A DNA stretch of 64,000 nucleotides from QNZT01 sp964573205 (lineage in GTDB: Bacteria; Campylobacterota; Campylobacteria; Campylobacterales; QNZT01), in NCBI GenBank assembly GCA_964573205.1, contig CAZNIT010000041.1:1-64000 (forward strand), read 5' to 3'. The first letter of the stretch is position 1. Every line of letters begins with the position of its first letter. Below, piece after piece: positions 26,852 through 35,039 of this stretch. Position numbers and translations under genes: made by a program. The notes under the pieces were generated by a model. It was given only the letters and a program-made list of their open reading frames with translations, was not told where the DNA came from and made no database searches.

Positions 26852-26949
26852 GATAAAATCCCGTTTATTTATTTGATAAACACACATTTTTATTTATGCT
26901 ATACTAATGACCATATCGACACTTTTAAAAATAATTTGAGGAAAAAATA
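26852..26949. promoter_or_regulatory. Divergent promoter region between the cheZ operon and hisK-like gene
   Basis: On the plus strand TTATGCTATACT gives an extended -10 (TGC then TATACT at 26900-26905), with GAGG ahead of the TTG start at 26950. The minus-strand promoter is not clear. Confidence 0.45.
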
Positions 26950-27729
26950 TTGATAGCGGATCTTCACAACCACACCACTTTGTGCAATCATGCGACAGGT
27001 TCAATCGATGAATATATTCAAAAAGCGATAGAAAAAAATACGGCATATTTCGGATTTAGCGATCATGCACCGATGAATTTCGACCAAAAATATCGTATGA
27101 GCTTTGAAGAGATGACTCTATATGAAACAAATATTTTAAGTGCAAAAACAAGATATGAAGGTAAAATTGAAATACTCTTAGGTTATGAAGTCGATTATCT
27201 TCCCGGATATATCGACAAAAGAGTACTTGAAGCGAAGGTTGATTATTTGATAGGTTCCGTTCATTTCATCGGCAAATGGGGTTTTGACAATCCGGAATTT
27301 ATAGGAAACTATAAAAATAAAGATATCGATAGAATTTGGCAGGAATATTTCGACGCTATCAAGATGCTCGCAGAAAGCGGGCTTTTTGACATAGTCGGAC
27401 ATCTTGATCTTATAAAGGTATTTAATTTTCTACCTAAAAAAGATATAAGGCTCATAGCAAAAGAGGCTCTTTTGGCGATTAAAAAAGCGGATATGGTGAT
27501 CGAGCTTAATATGTCCGGTCTTCGTAAACCCGTAAAAGAGGCATATCCGTCACAAAAACTGCTGCAAGAGATAAAGGCTCTTGATATTCCCATCACCTTT
27601 GGAAGCGACGCGCACAAACCCGAAGATATCTCACTCTTCGCAAAGGAGATAAAAGATACGGCAAAAAGTGTCGGATATGAGAAATGTGCGATTTTTAAAG
27701 ATAGACAAAGAGAAATGATTAATTTTTAG
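26950..27729 (+). CDS. PHP-domain histidinol-phosphatase (HisJ/HisK type)
   Basis: Metal-dependent phosphatase of the PHP superfamily, 259 residues. The motifs are MIADLHNHTTLCNHA at the start, GFSDHAP, GYEVDYLPG, IGSVHFI, GHLDLIK and FGSDAHKPE, together providing the multi-metal site. This set fits histidinol-phosphatase of the HisJ type, completing a step of histidine synthesis. The start is TTG at 26950. It stands alone between the cheZ and glnA promoters. Confidence 0.83.
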   Translation: MIADLHNHTTLCNHATGSIDEYIQKAIEKNTAYFGFSDHAPMNFDQKYRMSFEEMTLYETNILSAKTRYEGKIEILLGYEVDYLPGYIDKRVLEAKVDYLIGSVHFIGKWGFDNPEFIGNYKNKDIDRIWQEYFDAIKMLAESGLFDIVGHLDLIKVFNFLPKKDIRLIAKEALLAIKKADMVIELNMSGLRKPVKEAYPSQKLLQEIKALDIPITFGSDAHKPEDISLFAKEIKDTAKSVGYEKCAIFKDRQREMINF

Positions 27730-27754
27730 GCAATTCTTTCATCTAAGTTTTTAT

Positions 27755-27797
27755 TAGCATTTGATATAATATCTTCACTTTTTAAATTTACAGGAGA
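27755..27797 (+). promoter_or_regulatory. glnA promoter and ribosome site
   Basis: CATTTGATATAAT has a perfect -10 at 27765-27770; AGGAG at 27793-27797 serves the ATG at 27802. No sigma-54 type GG-N10-GC element is visible. Confidence 0.6.
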
Positions 27798-27801
27798 AAA
27801 A

Positions 27802-29232
27802 ATGGGAAAATTCGTTAACAATGTAGATGAGTTCTTCAAGTTTTGTGAAGAGAATGAGGTTGAGTTCGTGGACTTTAGATTTACCGATATTAAAGGCGCA
27901 TGGCATCATATAAGCTACAGAATGAGCGCGGTAAAACCTGAGATGCTTGAAGCGGGACTTCCGTTTGACGGCTCTTCCATCGAAGCTTGGCAGCCAATCA
28001 ACAAATCGGACATGCTTTTAAAACCGGATATTCCGACAGCATTTTTAGATCCTTTTACGGCCGATCCTACTATAATAGTGTTTTGTGACGTTTACGATAT
28101 CTATAAAGATCAAGCATATGAAAAATGTCCAAGAAGTATTGCCAAAAAAACTCTCAAATACCTCGCTGAAAGCGGCATAGGTGACGAAGCTTTCTTTGGT
28201 CCTGAAAATGAATTTTTTATTTTCGAAGATGTTCAAATATGGGCCGGCATAAACGAAGCCGGTTATAGAGTCGAAAGTGACGAGGGTGAGTGGAACGACA
28301 GCAGATTCAACCCCGAATATATGAATACGGGTCACAGACCTAGAACAAAAGGCGGTTACTTTCCGGTAATGCCAACAGACAGTATGGTCGATCTAAGAGC
28401 CGAGATGATGCAAGTTCTCGAAGAAGTCGGTCTTGAAGTGGTTCTAGGACACCATGAAGTCGCGCAAGCTCAAGGAGAGATCGGTATAAAATTCAGCACT
28501 CTCGTAGAGGCGGCCGATAATGTTCAAAAATATAAATACGTAGTAAAAATGGTAGCTCACCTAAACGGTAAAACGGCTACATTTATGCCGAAACCTCTAT
28601 ACGGAGATAACGGAAACGGTATGCATGTTCACCAATCTATCTGGAAAAACGGTAAAAATATCTTTTATGAAGCGGGCGAATACGCGAACCTAAGCCAAAC
28701 CGCACTTCACTATCTTGGAGGTATCTTCAAACATGCTAATGCCGTTGCAGCATTTACAAATCCTTCAACAAACTCTTACAAGAGACTTATTCCCGGATTT
28801 GAAGCGCCTTCAATCTTAACTTACTCAAGCCAAAACAGATCGGCTGCTTGTCGTATTCCATACGGTGCCGGTGAAATGGCTACGAGAGTTGAGACTAGAT
28901 TCCCTGATTCTACAGCTTGTCCGTATCTTGCGTTTTCGGTTCTGCTTCTTGCCGGACTTGACGGCATAAAAAACAAAGATATGCCTGTCGGACCTATGGA
29001 TGAAGATCTTTTTGAGCTAACTCTTGATGAGATCAGAAAGAAAAAAATCCCTCAAATGCCTCACACTCTAAGAGAGTCTCTTGAAGGATTGATCGCCGAT
29101 AACTCATTTTTAACTCAAGTTATGACGGATGAATTTATCGATACTTACCAAAACTATCAATTCGAAAGACAAGTATGGCCTGATGAAGCCAGACCGACAG
29201 CGTTCGAGTATCAATCAACTTACTCATGCTAG
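27802..29232 (+). CDS. glnA: Glutamine synthetase type I
   Basis: Main ammonium-assimilating enzyme, forming dodecamers. The 476 residues have FDGSSIEAW, the GPENEFFIFEDV metal motif, GNGMHVHQS and NRSAACRIP. The E. coli adenylylation loop NLYDLP reads DLFELT here with Phe404 in place of the modified Tyr, so GlnE-type covalent control is impossible. From memory the same change is known in Helicobacter. A 15-bp hairpin follows the gene. Confidence 0.97.
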   Translation: MGKFVNNVDEFFKFCEENEVEFVDFRFTDIKGAWHHISYRMSAVKPEMLEAGLPFDGSSIEAWQPINKSDMLLKPDIPTAFLDPFTADPTIIVFCDVYDIYKDQAYEKCPRSIAKKTLKYLAESGIGDEAFFGPENEFFIFEDVQIWAGINEAGYRVESDEGEWNDSRFNPEYMNTGHRPRTKGGYFPVMPTDSMVDLRAEMMQVLEEVGLEVVLGHHEVAQAQGEIGIKFSTLVEAADNVQKYKYVVKMVAHLNGKTATFMPKPLYGDNGNGMHVHQSIWKNGKNIFYEAGEYANLSQTALHYLGGIFKHANAVAAFTNPSTNSYKRLIPGFEAPSILTYSSQNRSAACRIPYGAGEMATRVETRFPDSTACPYLAFSVLLLAGLDGIKNKDMPVGPMDEDLFELTLDEIRKKKIPQMPHTLRESLEGLIADNSFLTQVMTDEFIDTYQNYQFERQVWPDEARPTAFEYQSTYSC

Positions 29233-29235
29233 TAA

Positions 29236-29271
29236 AACACAAAGAAGAGAATTACCTCTCTTCTTTGTGTT
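29236..29271 (+). terminator. Hairpin after glnA
   Basis: Perfect 15-bp inverted repeat (29236-29250 with 29257-29271) with loop ATTACC, three bases after the glnA stop. There is no following T run, so it may stabilise the 3' end instead of or as well as terminating. Confidence 0.65.
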
Positions 29272-29423
29272 ACCACACCTCCCAATAAATAATATAAATC
29301 GTTCACTAATTCAATTTTACAAAATCTAAAAAAGCCTAAACAATCAATCATACACTAATACTTCGGTAATGTTAAAAATCTACAATCTCACTATCTAAAT
29401 TATATGAACATTCAGGAGTCAAT

Positions 29424-30236
29424 ATGAAAAACGGATTAATTTTCTCACTAATTCTTTTAACGAATCTTGCATACGGTTTTCAAGATAGTGACTTAGACGC
29501 GATAGAAGACGATTTTGATCTCTGTCCGAATACGCCGTTTGACGCTAAAGTTAACCGATACGGTTGTGACATATCCGCCACGACCACGGCACCGTCTAAA
29601 TCTAAAATCCACATGACTATAAGTATCGGTACAACTTATAGTACCGATAAAAAATACGATGATGACTCTTCTATAAATTTTTATGCAAATTTTTTTTATG
29701 ATAGATGGAATCTTGCACTCTCTAATATTCGCTCGATGAACAAAACCGACTACAGTCAAAACTACGATAATACGGATGATGATATCTATCTATCTTTGGG
29801 ATATACATATTATATGCGACAAAATAGCATAAAACTCATTGGCGGTACTAAAATTACCGCGGACGACACATCAAACGGCAATCGTGATAATGACTACTTC
29901 GGTGCTATCTCACTTAGTCGTTTTTTCCGTACGAAACAAGATATTTTCCTATATTACGGTTATACGATCAGCGGTGATAGTCCTACATACGACTATCAAG
30001 ATTACTCCACATTTTCTATCGGCAGCGGTTATCAATTTGGTAAAAATTATTACAGTGCGATATCTTATAACTATACGGGCTCAATTTATGACGATGCAAA
30101 AGCACAGGAAAATATTTTATGGTACAACAATTACAACCTTAACGAAAACCTTTTTATAACAGGTACATATAGTTACGCTCTCAAAGATTTTTCATATGAC
30201 AACACCTTCACACTAGCTTTCGGTTTGCGTTTTTGA
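29424..30236 (+). CDS. Outer-membrane beta-barrel protein with thrombospondin-3-like calcium repeat
   Basis: Signal peptide of about 20 residues (ending LAYGFQ), then an Asp-rich DSDLDAIEDDFDLCPNTP motif like thrombospondin type 3 calcium repeats with two Cys. Residues 60-270 alternate aromatic and polar residues in amphipathic strands rich in Tyr. The protein ends in Phe, as outer-membrane barrels do. 270 residues; I recognise no named family. The gene sits just upstream of a four-repeat regulatory site and an EF-hand gene. Confidence 0.65.
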   Translation: MKNGLIFSLILLTNLAYGFQDSDLDAIEDDFDLCPNTPFDAKVNRYGCDISATTTAPSKSKIHMTISIGTTYSTDKKYDDDSSINFYANFFYDRWNLALSNIRSMNKTDYSQNYDNTDDDIYLSLGYTYYMRQNSIKLIGGTKITADDTSNGNRDNDYFGAISLSRFFRTKQDIFLYYGYTISGDSPTYDYQDYSTFSIGSGYQFGKNYYSAISYNYTGSIYDDAKAQENILWYNNYNLNENLFITGTYSYALKDFSYDNTFTLAFGLRF

Positions 30237-30283
30237 GGTAATACTAAAGTAATAAAAAGGTAAGAATCAGGTAACAGTATAAT
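30237..30283 (+). promoter_or_regulatory. Four 11-bp phased GGTAA repeats plus -10
   Basis: The pentamer GGTAA (once AGTAA) occurs at 30237, 30248, 30259 and 30270, exactly 11 bp apart. TATAAT follows at 30278-30283. The repeats cover the -35 region, the arrangement seen for OmpR/PhoB-type response regulators that bind 11-bp direct repeats. The regulator itself is not in the window. Confidence 0.65.
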
Positions 30284-30349
30284 TCTATAATTTTAATATC
30301 TAAACGGTTAACCTTTAGATAATTTCATTTCATATAGAAAGGACATATT

Positions 30350-30919
30350 ATGAAAAGATCAATTTTACTGACAAGTTTTCTGGCTTTAAGTTTATGGGCT
30401 GTGGATTTTTCCCAAATGACTACGGAACAACTCATACAAATGAGAGGAAGCGTAGCGGTTGAAGATAGAGACGCTTATAGAGCACAAATGCAAAGCCGTC
30501 TGCAAAACATGACGCAAGAAGAGAGAGCGGCATTTATGGCTTCTCGTCAAGTATCTGGTATGGGCGGTAATATGGGAGCGGATAGACCGACATTTACGCA
30601 GCTCGATAGTGATGGTGACGGTAAAATCACGCAATCTGAACTTGAAGCGGCACAGGCGGCGCGAATGGAAGCAAAAGCGGCACAAGGCAGACTCTTGAAA
30701 AATGCAGGCAATGCACCGGCTTTTTCAACACTCGATACAAACGGTGACGGTTCTATCGACGCAAATGAATTTCAAGCACAACAACAAGCGGCAATGCAAT
30801 CACGCATGAAAAATATGCGGCAGCGAGGAAATCAAATGAATACTCAAATGAGTGAAACACGCCTTCAAAACGGTTCAAGAAGAGGTCAAATGATGCAAGG
30901 CATGGGTAGAGGCCGGTAA
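30350..30919 (+). CDS. Secreted EF-hand protein
   Basis: Signal peptide of about 18 residues (ending SLWAVD). The region MTTEQLIQMRGSV to about residue 65 resembles the DUF1104 helical domain of Campylobacterota. Two canonical EF-hand loops follow, DSDGDGKITQSE (about 86-97) and DTNGDGSIDANE (about 128-139). The Gln/Met/Arg-rich tail is low-complexity. 189 residues, probably a periplasmic calcium binder. Preceded by a phased-repeat promoter; the stop codon lies inside the terminator stem. Confidence 0.75.
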   Translation: MKRSILLTSFLALSLWAVDFSQMTTEQLIQMRGSVAVEDRDAYRAQMQSRLQNMTQEERAAFMASRQVSGMGGNMGADRPTFTQLDSDGDGKITQSELEAAQAARMEAKAAQGRLLKNAGNAPAFSTLDTNGDGSIDANEFQAQQQAAMQSRMKNMRQRGNQMNTQMSETRLQNGSRRGQMMQGMGRGR

Positions 30920-30934
30920 TTTTACCGGCCTTTT
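30911..30934 (+). terminator. Rho-independent terminator overlapping the EF-hand stop codon
   Basis: GGCCGGTA (30911-30918) pairs with TACCGGCC (30923-30930), loop of four, then TTTT. The gene's last two codons and TAA are within the left arm and loop. Confidence 0.85.
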
Positions 30935-30983
30935 AAATTATCTTTTATATCGCATGAGCTTAAACTTATGATAATTATTCATT

Positions 30984-31017
30984 TTTTGCTATAATATCAT
31001 ATTTTAAGGAGCAGGTA
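30984..31017 (+). promoter_or_regulatory. Promoter of the peptidoglycan-binding gene
   Basis: TTTTTTGCTATAAT, an extended -10 with TATAAT at 30990-30995, followed by AAGGAG ahead of the TTG start at 31018. Confidence 0.6.
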
Positions 31018-31329
31018 TTGAGAACTATTATTAAAATTTTTATTTTCACTTTACTATTTACATCTTTATCTTATAGTTATTCTCACAATCAGATAAAAGT
31101 GATACAGACGGAACTTTCCGATCTAGGTTTTGATCCCGGAATCATAGACGGAAAGATGGGTCCAAATACCGCAAACGCTATAAAAGATTTTCAAAAAAGT
31201 ATCGGTGAAAGACCCAGCGGAAAACTAAACAGACACACATACTACAAAATCCATAACGCGGCAAATAGCGTAACCGCCGGTTTTTCTCATGAGGCGGAAG
31301 AGCTAAACGGTATTAAAAGACCGGAATAA
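31018..31329 (+). CDS. Secreted peptidoglycan-binding domain protein
   Basis: 103 residues with a signal peptide (about 1-20) and a single PG_binding_1-type domain: IKVIQTELSDLGFDPGIIDG followed by GPNTANAIKDFQKSIG and the terminal Gly-Lys-Leu turn. There is no enzymatic domain. It probably attaches to cell wall in the periplasm. The start is TTG at 31018 with a strong AAGGAG; the signal peptide only fits this start. Confidence 0.78.
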   Translation: MRTIIKIFIFTLLFTSLSYSYSHNQIKVIQTELSDLGFDPGIIDGKMGPNTANAIKDFQKSIGERPSGKLNRHTYYKIHNAANSVTAGFSHEAEELNGIKRPE

Positions 31330-31350
31330 AACCATAAGACTTTATCTTCT

Positions 31351-31390
31351 TCTTTGATATAATCATAACAAATTGTAGTCAAAGGAGAAG
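31351..31390 (+). promoter_or_regulatory. Promoter of the HerA-type ATPase gene
   Basis: CTTTGATATAAT with a perfect -10 at 31358-31363, then AAAGGAG at 31381-31387 before the ATG at 31393. Confidence 0.55.
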
Positions 31391-31392
31391 AG

Positions 31393-33783
31393 ATGGGTGC
31401 TGAAACCGCTGAAGTTTATGAGAAATTGGGACTTTTTTATCTAGGTCGTGAAAAAGATATAACAACCGGCGAAGATAAAGATGATCTTTTACTGATAAAA
31501 AATAAAAATCTCACTACTCATGCAACCATAATAGGAATGACGGGAAGCGGTAAAACAGGTCTTGGCGTATCTATCATAGAAGAGGCGGTTTTGGATAAAA
31601 TCCCCTCCATCGTCATCGACCCGAAAGGAGATATGGGAAATCTCCTGCTGGCGTTTGACGATTTCGATCCAAAAAAATTCGAACCATGGCTAGATAAAAC
31701 TCAAGCTGAAGCCAAAGGTATGGATATTCCCTCTTTGGCAAAAAAAACGGCTACGATGTGGGAAGAGGGAATCAAAAGCTGGAATCAAGACAGAGATAGA
31801 GTAAAACGCTATAAAAACGGAGCCGACTTTACCATTTACACACCGGGAAGTTCCGCCGGAATAAGTCTAAGCGTTCTTAGCGATTTTGAAGCACCAAGTG
31901 CAGATGTTATCGACGATCCCGATACTTTCGCATATATGCTAAGCTCCACCGTCTCTTCTGTTTTGGCTCTCGTTGGCGAAGATATCGATCCTCTTACGAG
32001 TAAACCCTATCTTCTTTTAACGACTATTTTCAAATATTTTTGGAAAAAAGAGATCTCTTTGAGTCTTGAAGAGCTCATAGGTCATGTAACGAATCCCCCG
32101 TTTGAAAAGATAGGCGTTTTGCCTCTTAAAAGTTTCTATCCTCAAAACGAAAGATTAAAGCTCGCTATGCTTTTAAACAATGTCCTTGCAAGCCCTACTT
32201 TTGAAAACTGGATAAAAGGAGAGAGTCTCGATATCCAAAAACTGCTATACACCGAAGATGCCAAACCAAGAGTCGCTATTTTTTCCATCTCACACCTAAA
32301 CGACAATGAAAGAATGTTTTTTGTAACGCTACTTTTGAACAGATATATATCATGGATGAGAACTCTAAGCGGCACAAGCACCCTTAAAACGCTACTTTAT
32401 ATGGATGAAATTTTCGGTTTTTTCCCCGCCACTTCGAATCCTCCTTCGAAAGATCCGATGCTTCTTCTGTTAAAACAAGCCAGAGCTTACGGTATCGGAG
32501 TGGTTTTATCGACTCAAAACCCCGTCGATCTTGATTATAAAGGTCTTTCGAATATCGGCTCATGGTTTATAGGACGACTCCAAACCAAACAAGATATCGA
32601 TAGGGTTTTAAACGGTCTGATAAAAAGCGGATCCGACGCTTTGGATAAAAAAAGCGTTACGCAACTTCTCTCGAATATGAAAAAAAGAACATTTTTGCTA
32701 AAAAGCGCACATAGAGACAAAATCACTCTTTTTGGAACGAGATGGGTTTTAAGTTATCTGGCGGGTCCTCTTTCAAAACCGCAGATCAAGATACTTATGA
32801 AAGATAAAAAAGAGGCTTTAAAACATGAAGAAAAAAAGACCAAATCATCCCCGAAAGCCTCCGAAAAGATCACCGCTACAAAAAGCGCTCCCCCTGTGTT
32901 GAGTGAAGATATCGACCAATACTATTTGAATACGAAGAAAGAAGATTGCAGATATGTCCCCTACCTACTGGCAAACGCGACCATCCGCTACTACAATGCG
33001 AAAAGAGCGATCGATGAAGAGGAATCTTTTTACTTTAAATACCCGTTAAACGAGAGAGAAAAAGATATATCATGGCAAGAGCCGATGATAAACGAGGACG
33101 ATTTCGATCTATATGACATCGCCCCTTTGCAAGCTTGCGAATATGCTAGGCTTCCCTCTTTTATAACCGAGCTTAAAAATCTCAAACCTCTTGAGAAAGA
33201 GTTTATGAACTATCTATATCATAAAGAGAGATTGACTCTTTATCGAGTAGAGAAGTTAAAACTCGAATCTGAAGTTTATGAGAGTAAAGAAGATTTTAAA
33301 ATCAGAGTGCAGGATTTTCTCCGTGATAAAAAAGAGCTGGAAATTGAAAATTTAAAAGAGAAATTCGGCAAAAAGAGAGAATCTCTCGAAAAGAGACTCT
33401 CGCGTGCGCTTGAGAGACTTCAAAAAGAGGAAGCGGATGTAAGTGCGAGTACCACCAATACCGTTTTATCTTTCGGTATGACGATTTTGGACGCTTTTTT
33501 AGGACGAAGCGCCATTAAAAGAAGTACGACCGCAAAAGCCGGCTCGGCATTAAAAAACGCCGGTAACCTTTATCGTCAAAAAGACGATGTCCAAAGAGCA
33601 CAACAAAGAGTCGATGAGATAGAGGAGGAGATCAACGAACTTCAAGAAGAGTTACTCGAAGAAATCGACGAAATAAGTGAAGCGTACGATATTGACAACT
33701 TCAAAATAGAGCCTTTTTACATCAAACCAAGAAGAAGCGATATAAGCGATACGGAAGTCGCTCTTCTTTGGGAGAGTATTTAG
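31393..33783 (+). CDS. HerA/FtsK-superfamily ATP-binding protein with C-terminal coiled coil
   Basis: 796-residue cytoplasmic ATPase. Walker A is GMTGSGKT (48-55) and Walker B LLYMDEIFGFFP (near 333-344), followed by an arginine-finger-like block QARAYGIGVVLSTQNPVDLDY. This is the HerA/VirB4/FtsK type that pumps or remodels DNA. Residues about 600-770 are a Lys/Glu-rich coiled coil interrupted by a short apolar stretch. There is no signal peptide or clear transmembrane region. No NurA-like nuclease is adjacent; the next gene is a methyltransferase sharing one base. I cannot name a characterised homologue. Confidence 0.7.
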   Translation: MGAETAEVYEKLGLFYLGREKDITTGEDKDDLLLIKNKNLTTHATIIGMTGSGKTGLGVSIIEEAVLDKIPSIVIDPKGDMGNLLLAFDDFDPKKFEPWLDKTQAEAKGMDIPSLAKKTATMWEEGIKSWNQDRDRVKRYKNGADFTIYTPGSSAGISLSVLSDFEAPSADVIDDPDTFAYMLSSTVSSVLALVGEDIDPLTSKPYLLLTTIFKYFWKKEISLSLEELIGHVTNPPFEKIGVLPLKSFYPQNERLKLAMLLNNVLASPTFENWIKGESLDIQKLLYTEDAKPRVAIFSISHLNDNERMFFVTLLLNRYISWMRTLSGTSTLKTLLYMDEIFGFFPATSNPPSKDPMLLLLKQARAYGIGVVLSTQNPVDLDYKGLSNIGSWFIGRLQTKQDIDRVLNGLIKSGSDALDKKSVTQLLSNMKKRTFLLKSAHRDKITLFGTRWVLSYLAGPLSKPQIKILMKDKKEALKHEEKKTKSSPKASEKITATKSAPPVLSEDIDQYYLNTKKEDCRYVPYLLANATIRYYNAKRAIDEEESFYFKYPLNEREKDISWQEPMINEDDFDLYDIAPLQACEYARLPSFITELKNLKPLEKEFMNYLYHKERLTLYRVEKLKLESEVYESKEDFKIRVQDFLRDKKELEIENLKEKFGKKRESLEKRLSRALERLQKEEADVSASTTNTVLSFGMTILDAFLGRSAIKRSTTAKAGSALKNAGNLYRQKDDVQRAQQRVDEIEEEINELQEELLEEIDEISEAYDIDNFKIEPFYIKPRRSDISDTEVALLWESI

Positions 33784-34385
33784 TGAAAGAGGATCTTTTC
33801 GCAAACAGATCAAAATCATGGGATAGCAAATCTCTTCGTGTTCAAAACGCAAAAGCCATTGCAAATAAAATTATTGAGAATATTAATTTAAACAAAAATA
33901 TGCATCTGCTTGATCTGGGAGCGGGAACAGGACTTTTAAGCTTCTTTTTATCAGACCACATAAGAAAAATCACCGCTCTTGACAACTCGGCTTCAATGCT
34001 TGAAGTCTTTAAAAGCAAACAAGATCGATTCAACTGCCAAACAGATATAATTTATGCGGATATTACAAAAGAGAGGATAGATGAAAAATTCGACGGAATA
34101 ATCTCATCTATGACAATACACCATATAAAAGATATAAAAAAACTTTTTGAAACACTTCGTGTGTTATTAAATCCGGGAGGCTTCATAGCTCTTGCAGATC
34201 TCGTAAGCGAAGACGGCTCATTTCATGACAACAATACAGGAGTTTACCACAAAGGTTTTGATATAAAAGAGTTAACTCTACAAGCAAAACAAAGCGGCTT
34301 TAAAGAGATCAAAATAACACATGCGGGTACTATCAAAAAACCTCATAACTCATTTGATGTTTTTTTACTTACAGCCTTTGTTTAA
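33783..34385 (+). CDS. Class I SAM-dependent methyltransferase
   Basis: 200-residue Rossmann methyltransferase with SAM motif I LLDLGAGTGLLSF, a motif II acidic end (ALDNS), and IHHIKDI and LLNPGGFIALADL. It resembles UbiE/COQ5-like small-molecule methyltransferases; the substrate is unknown. I start it at the GTG at 33783, overlapping the ATPase stop by one base (TAGTG) with GGAGAG six bases upstream. The TTG at 33768 is less likely. The coupling implies co-translation with the ATPase. Confidence 0.78.
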   Translation: MKEDLFANRSKSWDSKSLRVQNAKAIANKIIENINLNKNMHLLDLGAGTGLLSFFLSDHIRKITALDNSASMLEVFKSKQDRFNCQTDIIYADITKERIDEKFDGIISSMTIHHIKDIKKLFETLRVLLNPGGFIALADLVSEDGSFHDNNTGVYHKGFDIKELTLQAKQSGFKEIKITHAGTIKKPHNSFDVFLLTAFV

Positions 34386-34394
34386 GTGATATCG

Positions 34395-35039
34395 CTAAGA
34401 TATTCCGCTTCGATCTTCAATACTTAGATTTTCCTGCTGAGTCTCTTCTTCTGAGAGAGAAAGCAACTCTTTGTACTGGCTAATGGCACCCTCAACCCTG
34501 CCACCTTCGTTGGAAATGTTATTCACAAACATACTGCCCTTTACAAGACCTGTCTCTTTTGTAGATAAAAGCTCGCAAGCGACATCTCCAAGAAGCGAAC
34601 CGCTGACTACGACTTTTTTGGCTTGAACTCTCTCTTCGACTACTCCACCCTGCTCTATTATTAACTCTTCACACAACATATCTCCCTGAATTTTTCCATG
34701 AACATATACATTTTGAGCATAGATTCTATAGCCTATGCTCGAAGAACTCATAACTTCAAGATCGTTGCACTCGATGCTACCGTTTATAACGCCGCTACTT
34801 ATAACTTTCAACGCTTCGATATCTCCGTTGACAACACCGCTTTTGCCTATAACAACAATATTGTCAACTTTGATACTTCCTTCTATATCTCCGTCAATAT
34901 GAATAGAATCATCACCGACGAGATTGCCGACGATCGTCGTACCTTTAGTAATGATCGTCGCCGTTTTTGCCGTATCCTTCATAGCCGCGGACTCAACTCT
35001 CTTCTCTTTTTCTTGTTTGTTCGATCTAAAAAGCGCCAT
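34395..35039 (-). CDS. Bactofilin (CcmA-like)
   Basis: Polymer-forming cytoskeletal protein of 214 residues. The centre (about 35-175) is a right-handed beta-helix of regular hydrophobic/Gly turns such as DSIHIDGDIEGSIKVDNIVVIG, flanked by disordered Lys-rich and Glu-rich tails. CcmA in H. pylori works with the peptidase Csd1 in helical shape. Here the gene's start overlaps the M23 peptidase end by 14 bp, the same partnership. Confidence 0.87.
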   Translation of the reverse strand: MALFRSNKQEKEKRVESAAMKDTAKTATIITKGTTIVGNLVGDDSIHIDGDIEGSIKVDNIVVIGKSGVVNGDIEALKVISSGVINGSIECNDLEVMSSSSIGYRIYAQNVYVHGKIQGDMLCEELIIEQGGVVEERVQAKKVVVSGSLLGDVACELLSTKETGLVKGSMFVNNISNEGGRVEGAISQYKELLSLSEEETQQENLSIEDRSGIS

